Shown here piece by piece: positions 36,822 through 45,721 of a stretch of 64,000 nt of DNA (position 1 is the first letter of the stretch; each line of letters starts with the position of its first letter). The notes below the pieces were generated by a model. It worked only from the letters and a program-made list of their open reading frames with translations. It had not been told where the DNA came from and did not search any database. This stretch comes from Flavobacterium sp. UMI-01 (lineage in GTDB: Bacteria > Bacteroidota > Bacteroidia > Flavobacteriales > Flavobacteriaceae): assembly GCF_019656315.1 (NCBI RefSeq), contig NZ_BPLU01000007.1, positions 164,049 through 228,048 of the forward strand, in the 5' to 3' direction. The position numbers and the translations under genes were made by a program.

Positions 36822-37277
36822 ATGAATTCCATATTTGAAGTTTCCAGAACCCAGCGAAAATTAGCGGGACAGATTTTAGAAAATTTTTCACTCGAGCAGT
36901 TAAATACCATTCCAGAAGGATATAGCAACAATTTGTTTTGGAATATTGCTCATGTGGTGGTGACCCAGCAGTTATTAGTTTATAAATTATCGGGCTTACC
37001 TATGTTGGTTTCGGATGAATTAGTAGAGCGGTATAAAAAAGGAACTGCGGTTACTGCGCCAGCTACTCAAGAGGAAGTGCATCAAGTAAAAGCCTTATTG
37101 GAGGAAACTTTGGTTCAGACAGAGAAGGATTATAACAACGGTGTTTTTGTGAATTATTCAGAATATCCTACGTCTACAGGCTTTGTGATTAAAAGTATTT
37201 CGGATGCCCTTACTTTTAATGTTTTTCATGAAGGCCTTCACTTAGGAATCATGATGCGTTTGAAAAAATTAGTCTAA
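36822..37277 (+). CDS. DinB superfamily protein
   Basis: About 151 residues from the ATG at 36822 (MNSIFEVSRTQRKLAGQIL); an upstream TTG would extend it by ten residues but is less likely. It has a four-helix-bundle DinB fold with the expected metal-binding histidines in NIAHVVVTQQ and HEGLHLGIM. DinB proteins are often metal-dependent thiol transferases or of unknown function. It stands alone with a terminator after it. Confidence 0.82.
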   Translation: MNSIFEVSRTQRKLAGQILENFSLEQLNTIPEGYSNNLFWNIAHVVVTQQLLVYKLSGLPMLVSDELVERYKKGTAVTAPATQEEVHQVKALLEETLVQTEKDYNNGVFVNYSEYPTSTGFVIKSISDALTFNVFHEGLHLGIMMRLKKLV

Positions 37278-37300
37278 TACGCTGATACAATAATAAATTT

Positions 37301-37342
37301 CCCCAAAGCGTTTGGTTTTTTCAAGTGCTTTGGGGATTTTTT
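37301..37342 (+). terminator. Terminator of the DinB-like gene
   Basis: CCCCAAAGC (37301-37309) pairs exactly with GCTTTGGGG (37327-37335), followed by a T run. It may also serve the convergent gene at 37347. Confidence 0.85.
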
Positions 37343-37346
37343 CTTG

Positions 37347-37580
37347 TTAAGCTTTGTTTTTGTTAGAGTTGTATTCGCCAAGTAGGGCAAAATAACCAAA
37401 AGTCCCAAGTCCTAAAACAATTAATGGGGTAAGTATAAAAAGAATGATAATCCCAAAAACCAAGTCTTCTTGTTTGCCGGTTTCTAATTTTGGCAAGCCA
37501 AAAATAAAGATGCAAAAATAAGCAGCTGCCACCGCTAATAATAACCAAAGCACTCCTAAAATTTTTTTGATTGTGTTCAT
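37347..37580 (-). CDS. Small membrane protein downstream of an MFS transporter (DUF6814-like)
   Basis: A 77-residue protein with two membrane helices (about residues 8-28 and 41-64). It starts two bases after the stop of the transporter gene, so it is surely co-transcribed and may be an accessory subunit of the transporter. I recall such partners as DUF6814; this is unverified. Confidence 0.6.
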   Translation of the reverse strand: MNTIKKILGVLWLLLAVAAAYFCIFIFGLPKLETGKQEDLVFGIIILFILTPLIVLGLGTFGYFALLGEYNSNKNKA

Positions 37581-37582
37581 AG

Positions 37583-39103
37583 TTAATCGTTTTCAGTGTT
37601 GTTTTTTCTATCCAAATAAATCATTCCTATCACAAAACTAACCGATGCGATAATAATAGGATACCAAAGTCCTTCCAAATAAAATTCTACATCGCCAGCG
37701 TCTTTAGCATTGGTAACCAAATAAGTAGAAATTGCGGGTAACAAGCCCCCAAAGATTCCGTTTCCTACATGATAGGGCAATGACATCGAGGTGTATCTAA
37801 TTTTAAGCGGAAACATTTCGACTAAGAACGCTGCAATAGGCCCATAGACCATCGTTACAAATAACACTTGGATAAAGACTAGAAATATTAATGTCCATTT
37901 GTCATGTGAATTGATAGTAATGGTGGTTGCGGTGTCTTCTTTTGCAATGGATAATCCATCTGCGGTATAATGGGTGGTTTTAATTTCTTCTAGCGTGGTT
38001 CCATCCGTATAATTTTTATTGGTGGTAGTGAGTGTAAGGGGTGTTGTTGGGTTTTCTTTAGTGGAAACAACTGGGGGTGTAGAAGGATTTATTTCGGTTT
38101 TGTTTTTGACAGAAACCGTTTCGTACATCATTTTATAAATAGGACGATAGGAAACAACTGCGATTAGCATTCCCGCCATCATAATGGATTTTCTACCTAT
38201 TTTGTCGCTCAACCAGCCAAAAAAGATAAAAAAAGGCGTACCAAGGAGTAATGCAATACCAAGGAGTTCATCTACTTGTGAAGAATCAATGTGCATGACA
38301 GTTTTCATAAAACTCATGGCGTAAAATTGCCCCGTGTACCAAATTACCCCTTGTCCCATAGTAGCTCCAAATAAGGCTAGTAAAACAAACTTAAGATTGT
38401 AGCGATTGCCAAAACTGTCTTTTAACGGATTGGTACTTGTTTTTCCTTCTGATTTTGCCTTAGCAAAAGCAGGTGATTCATGCATTTTTTGTCGAATCAA
38501 GTACGAAACATACACCATTATCAAGGAAACCCAAAATGGAACTCTCCATCCCCATAAATCAAATTGTTCTTTGGTCAACAGGTTGCGAGTGGTTAATATA
38601 ACCATTAATGAAACAAATAATCCTGCGGTAGCAGTGGTTTGTATCCAAGAGGTCCAGTAGCCTCGCTGGTTTTTTGGGGCATGTTCTGCAACATAGGTAG
38701 CCGCTCCACCATATTCACCACCTAAAGCCAATCCTTGGAGCAAACGCAATAGTAAAACCAAAAAAGGAGCCATAAATCCGATAGTGCTGTAACTGGGGAC
38801 GCATCCTATGGCAAACGTGGCACCTCCCATTAATAAGAGGGTAACCATAAAAGTGTATTTTCTACCAATTAAATCACCCAATCGCCCAAAGAAAAGAGCT
38901 CCAAAAGGGCGCACCACAAAACCAGCCGCAAAGGTGGCTAAAGTGGAAAGAAAAGCAGCAGTAGGGTTGTCTTCAGGAAAAAATTTAGTAGAAATAACGA
39001 CCGCTAAACTACCAAAAATATAAAAATCATACCATTCTATTAAAGTTCCCATCGAGGAGGCCGAGATGACCTTCCAGATTCCTTTTGTTGCAGTTTTGTC
39101 CAT
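37583..39103 (-). CDS. MFS transporter, metabolite:H+ symporter (MHS) type
   Basis: A 506-residue permease with about 12 membrane helices. The N-terminus GTLIEWYDFYIFGSLAVVIS and FGRLGDLIGRKYTF plus LLRLLQGLALGGEYGGAATYV are signatures of the KgtP/ProP/ShiA group, which imports organic acids or osmolytes with protons. An unusual hydrophilic insertion of about 80 residues (around 335-410, rich in Thr, Asn and Lys) separates two C-terminal helices and probably forms a large loop. The substrate cannot be assigned. Confidence 0.85.
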   Translation of the reverse strand: MDKTATKGIWKVISASSMGTLIEWYDFYIFGSLAVVISTKFFPEDNPTAAFLSTLATFAAGFVVRPFGALFFGRLGDLIGRKYTFMVTLLLMGGATFAIGCVPSYSTIGFMAPFLVLLLRLLQGLALGGEYGGAATYVAEHAPKNQRGYWTSWIQTTATAGLFVSLMVILTTRNLLTKEQFDLWGWRVPFWVSLIMVYVSYLIRQKMHESPAFAKAKSEGKTSTNPLKDSFGNRYNLKFVLLALFGATMGQGVIWYTGQFYAMSFMKTVMHIDSSQVDELLGIALLLGTPFFIFFGWLSDKIGRKSIMMAGMLIAVVSYRPIYKMMYETVSVKNKTEINPSTPPVVSTKENPTTPLTLTTTNKNYTDGTTLEEIKTTHYTADGLSIAKEDTATTITINSHDKWTLIFLVFIQVLFVTMVYGPIAAFLVEMFPLKIRYTSMSLPYHVGNGIFGGLLPAISTYLVTNAKDAGDVEFYLEGLWYPIIIASVSFVIGMIYLDRKNNTEND

Positions 39104-39203
39104 TTATAGTTGTTTTGGTGAAAACAAATATAAATTAATTATTAAAAAAATGATGATTTTATAAAAAAATAACAATTTTGATTCTAAGCTACTTAGGCAG
39201 GTA

Positions 39204-39815
39204 TTATTTTTTATAAAAATTATTATGGTCTATGTATTCCCAAACTTTAACAGGTAGTAGAGGTTGTACGTTTTTATGGTTCTTAATATTTTCTCTAATA
39301 AAGGTGGAAGAGATTTCGACCACTGGTGCCTCAATCATGTTGATTTTGGAATTGTTTTGAAATTCAAAATTCGTGGTATTGTTAGCCATCCCATCAGCTA
39401 CAAGGTCTTTTGTCTCCAATCGTGGATAAACATACAGCGAATAATTTTTTAAAATCATTTCGTAGTTTTTCCATTTGTGCAAAGAGTTCAGATTGTCTTC
39501 TCCCATGATTAGGGCAAATTCATAATTGGCGTATTTTTCCTCAAGATAAACTAATGTATTGATGGTATAGTTGGGTTGAGGTAATTTGAATTCAATATCT
39601 GTGGGTTTGAGTTTAGGAAAATTTTCGGTGGCTAAATGCACCATGTGCAAACGATGGTAATCGTCTAACAAAGTAGATTTTTTTTTCAAAGGATTGTGTG
39701 GTGTAACCACCATCCAAACTTGATCTAAATCCGTATGCTCCACCATGTGATTTGCAATAATTAAATGACCCACATGTATGGGATTGAATGTGCCAAAATA
39801 AAGTCCTATTTTCAT
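39204..39815 (-). CDS. nadD: Nicotinate-nucleotide adenylyltransferase
   Basis: About 203 residues from the ATG at 39813-39815 (MKIGLYFGTFNPIHVGH); a longer frame upstream lacks homology. The nucleotidyltransferase motif GTFNPIHVGHL and the C-terminal ISSTFIRENIK are both present. The enzyme makes nicotinate adenine dinucleotide in NAD synthesis. It lies downstream of gmk and yicC on the same strand, a common arrangement in Bacteroidota. Confidence 0.93.
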   Translation of the reverse strand: MKIGLYFGTFNPIHVGHLIIANHMVEHTDLDQVWMVVTPHNPLKKKSTLLDDYHRLHMVHLATENFPKLKPTDIEFKLPQPNYTINTLVYLEEKYANYEFALIMGEDNLNSLHKWKNYEMILKNYSLYVYPRLETKDLVADGMANNTTNFEFQNNSKINMIEAPVVEISSTFIRENIKNHKNVQPLLPVKVWEYIDHNNFYKK

Positions 39816-40026
39816 GATTTTGAGTTTAGTAACTTGTTGTGAAGTAATTTTATTAACGATTGTATGTTGTGCCAATGGTACTGCAATTTACTAAAATTGT
39901 AGTTTTAGTACTTCATTAAATCGGTTATTTTAGTGTTGCTCTATCATAAATAGCAATGTGTCAAAAATCAAATCAATAATTTAAGATTTGTTTTTTTTGA
40001 GTCGCAGTTTTTGAGAATGTGTTCAA

Positions 40027-40116
40027 CCTAATAGGCCGTCATGAATCCCATCTCAGCTCAAACGAATCGCTTTGATTAGGTTTTATGACGGCCATTAGGA
40101 TAAAAAAAATGGGATT
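40027..40116. other. Structured element between gmk and nadD with competing hairpins
   Basis: In the 327-base gene-free stretch, CCTAATAGGCCGTCAT (40027-40042) pairs with ATGACGGCCATTAGG (40085-40099) with one bulged base. AATCCCAT (40044-40051), inside that loop, can pair with ATGGGATT (40109-40116) outside it, giving a pseudoknot or an alternative fold. No terminator T run follows in either direction. The remainder (39876-40020) shows nothing recognisable. Confidence 0.6.
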
Positions 40117-40142
40117 GAAACATTCCCTTTTGAGTGTAAAGT

Positions 40143-40715
40143 TTATTTGGTTACAAAATCGCGCACTAGTTCGTAAGCTTCTTGTAAGGCTACATCCAAT
40201 TCGTAGTTTTTTATCACGACATCAAATTGAGGTGCTGTCGCGAGTTCCACATGTGCTTTTGCGATGCGCATATTAATCTTGTCCTCACTCTCTGTAGAGC
40301 GTTCTTTCAATCGGCGTTTTAATTCGTCCACACTTGGTGGTTTAACAAAAACGGCCAATGTTTCTTCGGGAAATTTATGTTTGATACGCAAACCTCCAGC
40401 TACATCGATGTCAAAAATTACATTTTTGCCTAAGGCCCAGATTCGTTCTACCTCGCTTTTTAGAGTTCCGTAAAAGTTGTCGCGATAGACTTCTTCCCAT
40501 TCTACAAAATCTTCGTTTTTGATGTGTTGTTTGAATTCATCTAACGAAATGAAATAATAGTCTTTTCCATTGATTTCAGCACCACGAGCCTCACGTGTTG
40601 CAGCTGATATAGAAAATTCTAAATTCAAATCTTCTTGTTTTAGCAAATGTCTTACTATTGTAGTTTTTCCAGAACCTGAGGGAGCTGAGAATACGATTAA
40701 CTTTCCTTTTTTCAT
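40143..40715 (-). CDS. gmk: Guanylate kinase
   Basis: A 190-residue kinase converting GMP to GDP. The P-loop is FSAPSGSGKTTIVRHLL; the GMP-binding region has FSISAATREARGAEINGKDY and the catalytic lid VKPPSVDELKRRLKER. Length is normal. It follows yicC on the same strand, and the yicC-gmk-nadD order suggests a shared transcript. Confidence 0.95.
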   Translation of the reverse strand: MKKGKLIVFSAPSGSGKTTIVRHLLKQEDLNLEFSISAATREARGAEINGKDYYFISLDEFKQHIKNEDFVEWEEVYRDNFYGTLKSEVERIWALGKNVIFDIDVAGGLRIKHKFPEETLAVFVKPPSVDELKRRLKERSTESEDKINMRIAKAHVELATAPQFDVVIKNYELDVALQEAYELVRDFVTK

Positions 40716-40845
40716 TTTTATGCTGAATTAATTTCAGTATCTTTTTTTATGACTTATTCCACCAATGAATCAGGTTGCAATTGTTCTTTTTGCCAAAAAA
40801 AAAGATTTTACGATTATTTAAATGTAATTGTTATACTAAAAACAA

Positions 40846-41706
40846 TTATAAAACATTCAAAACCTGTTCTTTAATTTTTTCTAATTCGTCCTTCATTTGA
40901 ACGACTAATTTTTGCATTTGAGCGTGATTGGATTTGGACCCCATTGTATTGATTTCTCTTCCCATTTCTTGGGTGATAAATCCTAATTTTCTACCATTGG
41001 CTTCAGTACCGTTGATGGTTTCTATAAAATAATCCAAATGATTGGTCAAGCGCACTTTTTCTTCGGTGATGTCTAATTTTTCAAGATAATAAATAAGCTC
41101 TTGTTCAAAACGATTCTCGTCCACATTTACAGCCAATTCGTTTATGGCAGTTTGCAAACGGTCTTTGATGGCTTGCACACGCTCTGGGTCTAGAGCCAAA
41201 GCTTCTTCCATGAACTGGCGAATATTATTGATACGCAGTAAAAATTCTTTTTCTAAAGACTGACCTTCATCTTTGCGAAAAAGCATTAAATTTTGAACAG
41301 CTTCATCAATTACAGTTTGTATTTGTGCCCATTCGTTAGGATCAATTTCTTCACGTTCTGTTTTGGTAGTATCAGGAAAGCGTACGGCCATTTTCATCAA
41401 TTCAGTAGCATCGGCATCGGCATAAATTTCGCGCAACTGATTGATATACGCTTTGACGATAGGTACGTTGACTTTGGTTGAAGTTTGTTCGGCGGTACTT
41501 TCGATATAAATAGAAAAATCTACTTTTCCTCTTTCGAGTATGGTAGCCAATTGTGTACGCAACCCCAATTCCATTTCGCGATATAAAGAAGGCATTCGAA
41601 CATTCAGATCAAGCCCTTTACTATTTAAAGATTTTACTTCTACGGTAACTTTTTTGGTTGGTAATTGCAAAGTAGCTTTACCAAAACCAGTCATTGATTG
41701 TATCAT
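40846..41706 (-). CDS. yicC: YicC/YloC family endoribonuclease-like protein
   Basis: A 286-residue protein with the diagnostic start MIQSMTGFGKA and C-terminal REINTMGSKSNHAQMQKLVV, both hallmarks of the YicC family. In E. coli it promotes RyhB RNA decay, and members are described as endoribonucleases. It has two domains joined by a helical hairpin, both complete here. It precedes gmk on the same strand. Confidence 0.92.
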   Translation of the reverse strand: MIQSMTGFGKATLQLPTKKVTVEVKSLNSKGLDLNVRMPSLYREMELGLRTQLATILERGKVDFSIYIESTAEQTSTKVNVPIVKAYINQLREIYADADATELMKMAVRFPDTTKTEREEIDPNEWAQIQTVIDEAVQNLMLFRKDEGQSLEKEFLLRINNIRQFMEEALALDPERVQAIKDRLQTAINELAVNVDENRFEQELIYYLEKLDITEEKVRLTNHLDYFIETINGTEANGRKLGFITQEMGREINTMGSKSNHAQMQKLVVQMKDELEKIKEQVLNVL

Positions 41707-41804
41707 ATATTTTTATAAGAGTGGTCAAAGATACGCAAAAAGTTTTTTGGTACTAAGACTTGAAAGCGAACACCTCTGATAGGCGAATGGGATATAGTGC
41801 TCTG

Positions 41805-42317
41805 TTAAAGAAATAAAGCTTTGAGTTCGGTGGCATCTTCGGGCTTTATTTTTCCAGCGAGTAAAAGACTGAGTTGTTTGCGTCGTAATGCGCCGTCGTA
41901 ACGTTCTTGCTCCAATTCGGTTTCGGGAACAATAGGGGGGACTAGGACTGGTTTTCCTATTTCGGTAACGGCAACAAAGGTATAAATGGCTTCGTTGGCT
42001 TTTGTTTTTTCGCCAGAATTTCGGTCCTCGACCCATACATCAATATACACCTCCATCGAACTATTGAAGGCTCTAGAGACTTTGGCTTCAATGGTAACAA
42101 CGCTTCCTAACAAAATGGCTTTGGTAAAAGCAACATGATTGACAGAAGCAGTTACGGAAATGCTTCGAGAGTGCCGTTGCGCTGCTATGCTTGCCGCTCG
42201 ATCCATACGAGCCAGAAGTTCTCCACCAAAAAGATTGTGAATATGATTAGTTTCACTAGGTAAAACTAAATCAGTCAATACCGTTAAAGATTCTGAAGGG
42301 GTTTTGGGTGTCATCAT
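41805..42317 (-). CDS. Acyl-CoA thioesterase, hotdog fold (YciA/BACH-like)
   Basis: A 170-residue hotdog protein: HIHNLFGGELLARMDRAASIAAQRHS carries the catalytic-type Asn/Gly/Asp positions of acyl-CoA hydrolases. SVNHVAFTKAI and VYIDVWVED form the central strands. It hydrolyses acyl-CoA thioesters in the cytoplasm; chain-length preference is not readable. It is separated from yicC by about 100 bases and may be its own unit. Confidence 0.87.
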   Translation of the reverse strand: MMTPKTPSESLTVLTDLVLPSETNHIHNLFGGELLARMDRAASIAAQRHSRSISVTASVNHVAFTKAILLGSVVTIEAKVSRAFNSSMEVYIDVWVEDRNSGEKTKANEAIYTFVAVTEIGKPVLVPPIVPETELEQERYDGALRRKQLSLLLAGKIKPEDATELKALFL

Positions 42318-42473
42318 GTAGCGGTGTTTTTTAATTTGGGAACAAAGACAAAAAATTTATTTTATTATTTCATTGAAATGAAATTTTAGCCTTTGATTAT
42401 TGCCATTTCGCTTTCTATTGATTGGCTATTTCCATTGAAATTAACCATTGAATTGACTATTGAAATTGATTTT

Positions 42474-42857
42474 TTAATTCAACCAATAAACAGCCATAAC
42501 GGCCGGAATAAAATAAATAACAATGGTTCTGGCTCCGTCATAATCTTTGGCTAAACGTTGTCCAAAAAGCATCATCAATAAGGTGATAGCTGAGAATACG
42601 GCTCCATAAAACCCAAAAATTCTGCCATCACTTACAATTAATTCGATGGCACCTACAAAGCACAATATGGTCGAAACTAGTTCCATCAGTACTAGATTAA
42701 TCACTGCGAGTTTGACGTGATTTTTTAGTCGGGTTTGGGCAAAATGCGATTTCATCCAATTGATATTATCGTCCCAGTAGAATAATTTTTCATAACTGGA
42801 TTGCAAATAGGTAATCCCAAAAAATAGCAATATCAATAAAGAGGCAGGATTGTTCAT
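42474..42857 (-). CDS. DoxX-like small membrane protein
   Basis: A 127-residue protein with four hydrophobic segments (about residues 5-20, 48-68, 78-96 and 108-126) and ITYLQSSYEKLFYWDDNINWM near the start, in the manner of DoxX/DoxD-like proteins. Function is unknown; related proteins have been tied to oxidative stress or quinone use. It is five bases downstream of the holB-like gene and likely in the same operon. Confidence 0.65.
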   Translation of the reverse strand: MNNPASLLILLFFGITYLQSSYEKLFYWDDNINWMKSHFAQTRLKNHVKLAVINLVLMELVSTILCFVGAIELIVSDGRIFGFYGAVFSAITLLMMLFGQRLAKDYDGARTIVIYFIPAVMAVYWLN

Positions 42858-42862
42858 AATCG

Positions 42863-44011
42863 TTATTTTTTATGAATAAGTCGGGTTAGTTTTATAGACA
42901 AATCGGTCAAAATTATTTTGGCATTACCATTGCGTTCCACATGGTACATGGCATCACCAATTTCATTGTAAATGTCAATAATGTTGTTGCCGTTTACAAA
43001 GGGAGCAAATTTTTCCAATTTGAAATTAGCTACTTTGGGTTCAAAATAAACTAAACCAGGTGCTTCATAATTGAGCATCAGGGCTTGGCGAAACATTTCG
43101 ATACAAAAATCCAAGAATTTCTTTTGACTTTCTCTTCCCAAGGCCGCAATTTTTTCACTCCATACAATCAAATCATGAATAGCTGAAGCGTCTTTTTTTG
43201 CTTGAAAAGCAGCTCTCACCCAGGTAACAAACCATTCTTCAAAAGGGTGTTCTTCGCTATCATCATGCAATAAATGCAAGGCTTTGTTGTAATTGCCTTG
43301 TGCTTGATGGGCGATTTTTTGCGCTAGTTTTTCGTCAATTTGTTCTTTCTTAATCAAGGCTTCGGCAATTACATTTTGGCTTAAGCCATTGAAATGCAAT
43401 ATCTGACAACGCGAACGAATGGTTTGGATGATGTCCTCTTCGTTTTCACTGATTAAGATAAAAATTGTTTTTTCGGGTGGTTCTTCCAGCAGTTTAAGTA
43501 ATTTATTAGAGGCTTCGATATTCATTTTATCGGCCATCCAAATAATCATAATTTTATAACCGCCTTCATAGGATTTTAGAGCGAGTGTTTTCAACATTTC
43601 AGCGGCATCCTCAACGCGTATCAAGCCTTGCTTGTTTTTTACATCAAGAATGGCATACCAGTCAAACAATCCTCCATAAGGCTGTTCCAAGACAAATGTT
43701 CTCCAATCTGCAATGAAATCAATACTTTTGGGTTTGGTTTTCACTTCGTCAGTGGTGACCGTAGGATATACAAAATGCAAATCAGGATGTGCAATTTTGT
43801 CGAATTTTAGATTGCAAGCAATATTTTCTCCTGTATTTTCCCCGTTTTGGTTTTGACATAAAATATATTGCGCATAGGCAATGGCCATGGGTAAAGTACC
43901 GCTACCTTCAGGCCCTACAAATAATTGCGCATGGGGAATACGTCCTGAACTAGCACTTTGTGTCAGGTGGCTTTTGATATGTTCTTGTCCTAAAATTTCA
44001 GAAAATAGCAT
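42863..44011 (-). CDS. holB: DNA polymerase III delta-prime subunit-like protein
   Basis: A 382-residue clamp-loader family protein starting MLFSEILGQEHIKSHLTQS. It keeps the overall delta-prime layout, with the sensor region EEPPEKTIFILISENEEDII and QTIRSRCQILHF. The P-loop reads GPEGSGTLPMA and lacks the lysine needed for ATP hydrolysis, as is usual for delta-prime, and the classic four-cysteine zinc module is not visible. It works in loading the sliding clamp. It lies upstream of the DoxX-like gene. Confidence 0.87.
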   Translation of the reverse strand: MLFSEILGQEHIKSHLTQSASSGRIPHAQLFVGPEGSGTLPMAIAYAQYILCQNQNGENTGENIACNLKFDKIAHPDLHFVYPTVTTDEVKTKPKSIDFIADWRTFVLEQPYGGLFDWYAILDVKNKQGLIRVEDAAEMLKTLALKSYEGGYKIMIIWMADKMNIEASNKLLKLLEEPPEKTIFILISENEEDIIQTIRSRCQILHFNGLSQNVIAEALIKKEQIDEKLAQKIAHQAQGNYNKALHLLHDDSEEHPFEEWFVTWVRAAFQAKKDASAIHDLIVWSEKIAALGRESQKKFLDFCIEMFRQALMLNYEAPGLVYFEPKVANFKLEKFAPFVNGNNIIDIYNEIGDAMYHVERNGNAKIILTDLSIKLTRLIHKK

Positions 44012-44090
44012 AAAGCAAAGATAGCAGAAAATGGATTAGTCAAAAATATTAATAAGCAAAGTTTCTAGGTTAATCGAGGATTATTAAAAT

Positions 44091-44200
44091 GCCACGAATT
44101 CATGAATTGAAATATTTTTTGAAAATCCAAATCATAGTATGGCTTTTAATAATGAAGCTGATTGTACTGCTTTACTAATTGTAATTTGTGAATTCGTAGC
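44091..44200. repeat. MITE-like element bounded by 18-base inverted repeats
   Basis: GCCACGAATTCATGAATT (44091-44108) and AATTTGTGAATTCGTAGC (44183-44200) are inverted with 15 of 18 matches and enclose 74 bases without a gene. Similar CCACGAATTCACGAATT text is, in my memory, dispersed in many flavobacterial genomes. It sits between the divergent holB-like and pgk genes. Confidence 0.6.
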
Positions 44201-44383
44201 AAAATTTAGTTAAGTGTCTTCCAGAAAGATTACGACTGTTTTAAAAACACAATTTGGATGTTTTTTGTATAAAAAATGATTTCCAAGATAAATATTGTAA
44301 ACAAATAATTCACTTACATCGTTTTCGTTCTCTTGAGGGGCTTTTTTTTAGATTAATCAAATATTTTACTAATCTAAAAGTTC

Positions 44384-44391
44384 TATATTTG
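44384..44391 (+). promoter_or_regulatory. -7 promoter box of pgk
   Basis: TATATTTG matches TAnnTTTG, 36 bases before the pgk ATG at 44428. Confidence 0.6.
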
Positions 44392-44427
44392 CTATTCTTT
44401 GAAAAAAATAAACTTAAAACAAATCTA

Positions 44428-45615
44428 ATGAAGACTTTAAACGACTTTGATTTTAACAATAAAAAAGCAATAATTCGTGTTGATTTTAACGTGCCTTTGG
44501 ACGAAAATTTCAACGTAACCGATACCACTCGTATTGTGTCAGCAAAACCAACTATTGACAAAATTCTTGCTGATGGTGGAAGTGTTATTTTGATGTCACA
44601 CTTAGGAAGGCCAAAAGGTGCTGAGGAAAAATATTCTTTGAAACACATCTTAAACACCACTTCTGAAATTTTAGGTGTTCCTGTAAAATTTGCTTCTAAC
44701 TGTGTAGGTGAAGTTGCCAAACAAGCGGCATCGGATTTAAAAGCAGGAGAAGTTTTATTGTTAGAAAATTTACGTTTTCATGCTGAGGAAGAAGCAGGTG
44801 ATGTGGCTTTTTCTAAAGAATTAGCTTCTTTAGGAGATATTTATGTAAATGATGCTTTTGGAACGGCGCATAGAGCACACGCTTCTACTACCATTATTGC
44901 TCAATTTTTCCCAACTGCTAAATGTTTTGGAACGTTATTAGCCAAAGAAATTGAAAGCATCAATAAAGTTTTAAAAGATAGTGAAAAACCAGTTACGGCT
45001 ATTTTAGGAGGTTCAAAAGTTTCTTCTAAAATCACGGTTATCGAGAATATATTAGACAAAGTGGACCACATGATTATTGGTGGTGGAATGACCTATACAT
45101 TTATCAAAGCTTTAGGAGGAACAGTAGGAAATTCTATCTGTGAGGACGATAAACAAGAATTAGCTTTAGAAATTTTGCGTGCAGCAAAAGAAAAAGGAGT
45201 TCAAATTCACATTCCAGTAGATGTAGTAGCGGCTGATGATTTTTCGAATACAGCTAATACACAAGTTGTAGATGTAATGGCTATTCCTGACGGATGGGAA
45301 GGTCTTGATGCAGGTCCAAAATCTTTAGAAAACTTCAAAAAAGTAATTTTGGAATCTAAAACGATTCTTTGGAATGGTCCATTAGGAGTTTTTGAAATGG
45401 AAACTTTTGCCAAAGGAACAATTGAATTAGGAAACTTTATTGCTGAATCTACAGCTAATGGTGCGTTCTCTCTTGTAGGAGGTGGTGACTCAGTTGCAGC
45501 GGTAAAACAATTTGGTTTCGAAGACAAAATGAGTTATGTTTCAACTGGTGGAGGTGCCATGTTAGAGATGCTTGAAGGAAGGGTTTTACCTGGAATTGCA
45601 GCAATTTTGGAATAA
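44428..45615 (+). CDS. pgk: Phosphoglycerate kinase
   Basis: About 395 residues from the ATG at 44428 ([20 protein letters not shown]); the frame is open for 58 codons upstream but that stretch is not homologous and contains the promoter. It carries the PGK signature RVDFNVPLD, the triose-binding [20 protein letters not shown], and the nucleotide-binding [11 protein letters not shown] and GGGDSVAAV. It makes ATP in lower glycolysis. Length is typical. Confidence 0.97.
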   Translation: MKTLNDFDFNNKKAIIRVDFNVPLDENFNVTDTTRIVSAKPTIDKILADGGSVILMSHLGRPKGAEEKYSLKHILNTTSEILGVPVKFASNCVGEVAKQAASDLKAGEVLLLENLRFHAEEEAGDVAFSKELASLGDIYVNDAFGTAHRAHASTTIIAQFFPTAKCFGTLLAKEIESINKVLKDSEKPVTAILGGSKVSSKITVIENILDKVDHMIIGGGMTYTFIKALGGTVGNSICEDDKQELALEILRAAKEKGVQIHIPVDVVAADDFSNTANTQVVDVMAIPDGWEGLDAGPKSLENFKKVILESKTILWNGPLGVFEMETFAKGTIELGNFIAESTANGAFSLVGGGDSVAAVKQFGFEDKMSYVSTGGGAMLEMLEGRVLPGIAAILE

Positions 45616-45663
45616 AAACAACATTTTTAACAATATTTATAGTTTTTTTTAGTTAATACGTAG

Positions 45664-45671
45664 TATGTTTG
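45664..45671 (+). promoter_or_regulatory. -7 promoter box of the lytic transglycosylase gene
   Basis: TATGTTTG matches TAnnTTTG, 50 bases before the ATG at 45722. Confidence 0.5.
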
Positions 45672-45721
45672 CATTAATTTATTCTTAACAAGTTATGAAT
45701 AAGCGTATTAACTAAAGAAAT

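Noticed and set aside
44254..44427. N-terminal extension of pgk
   Set aside because: The PGK family starts at the ATG at 44428; the upstream codons contain the -7 promoter box and are not homologous.
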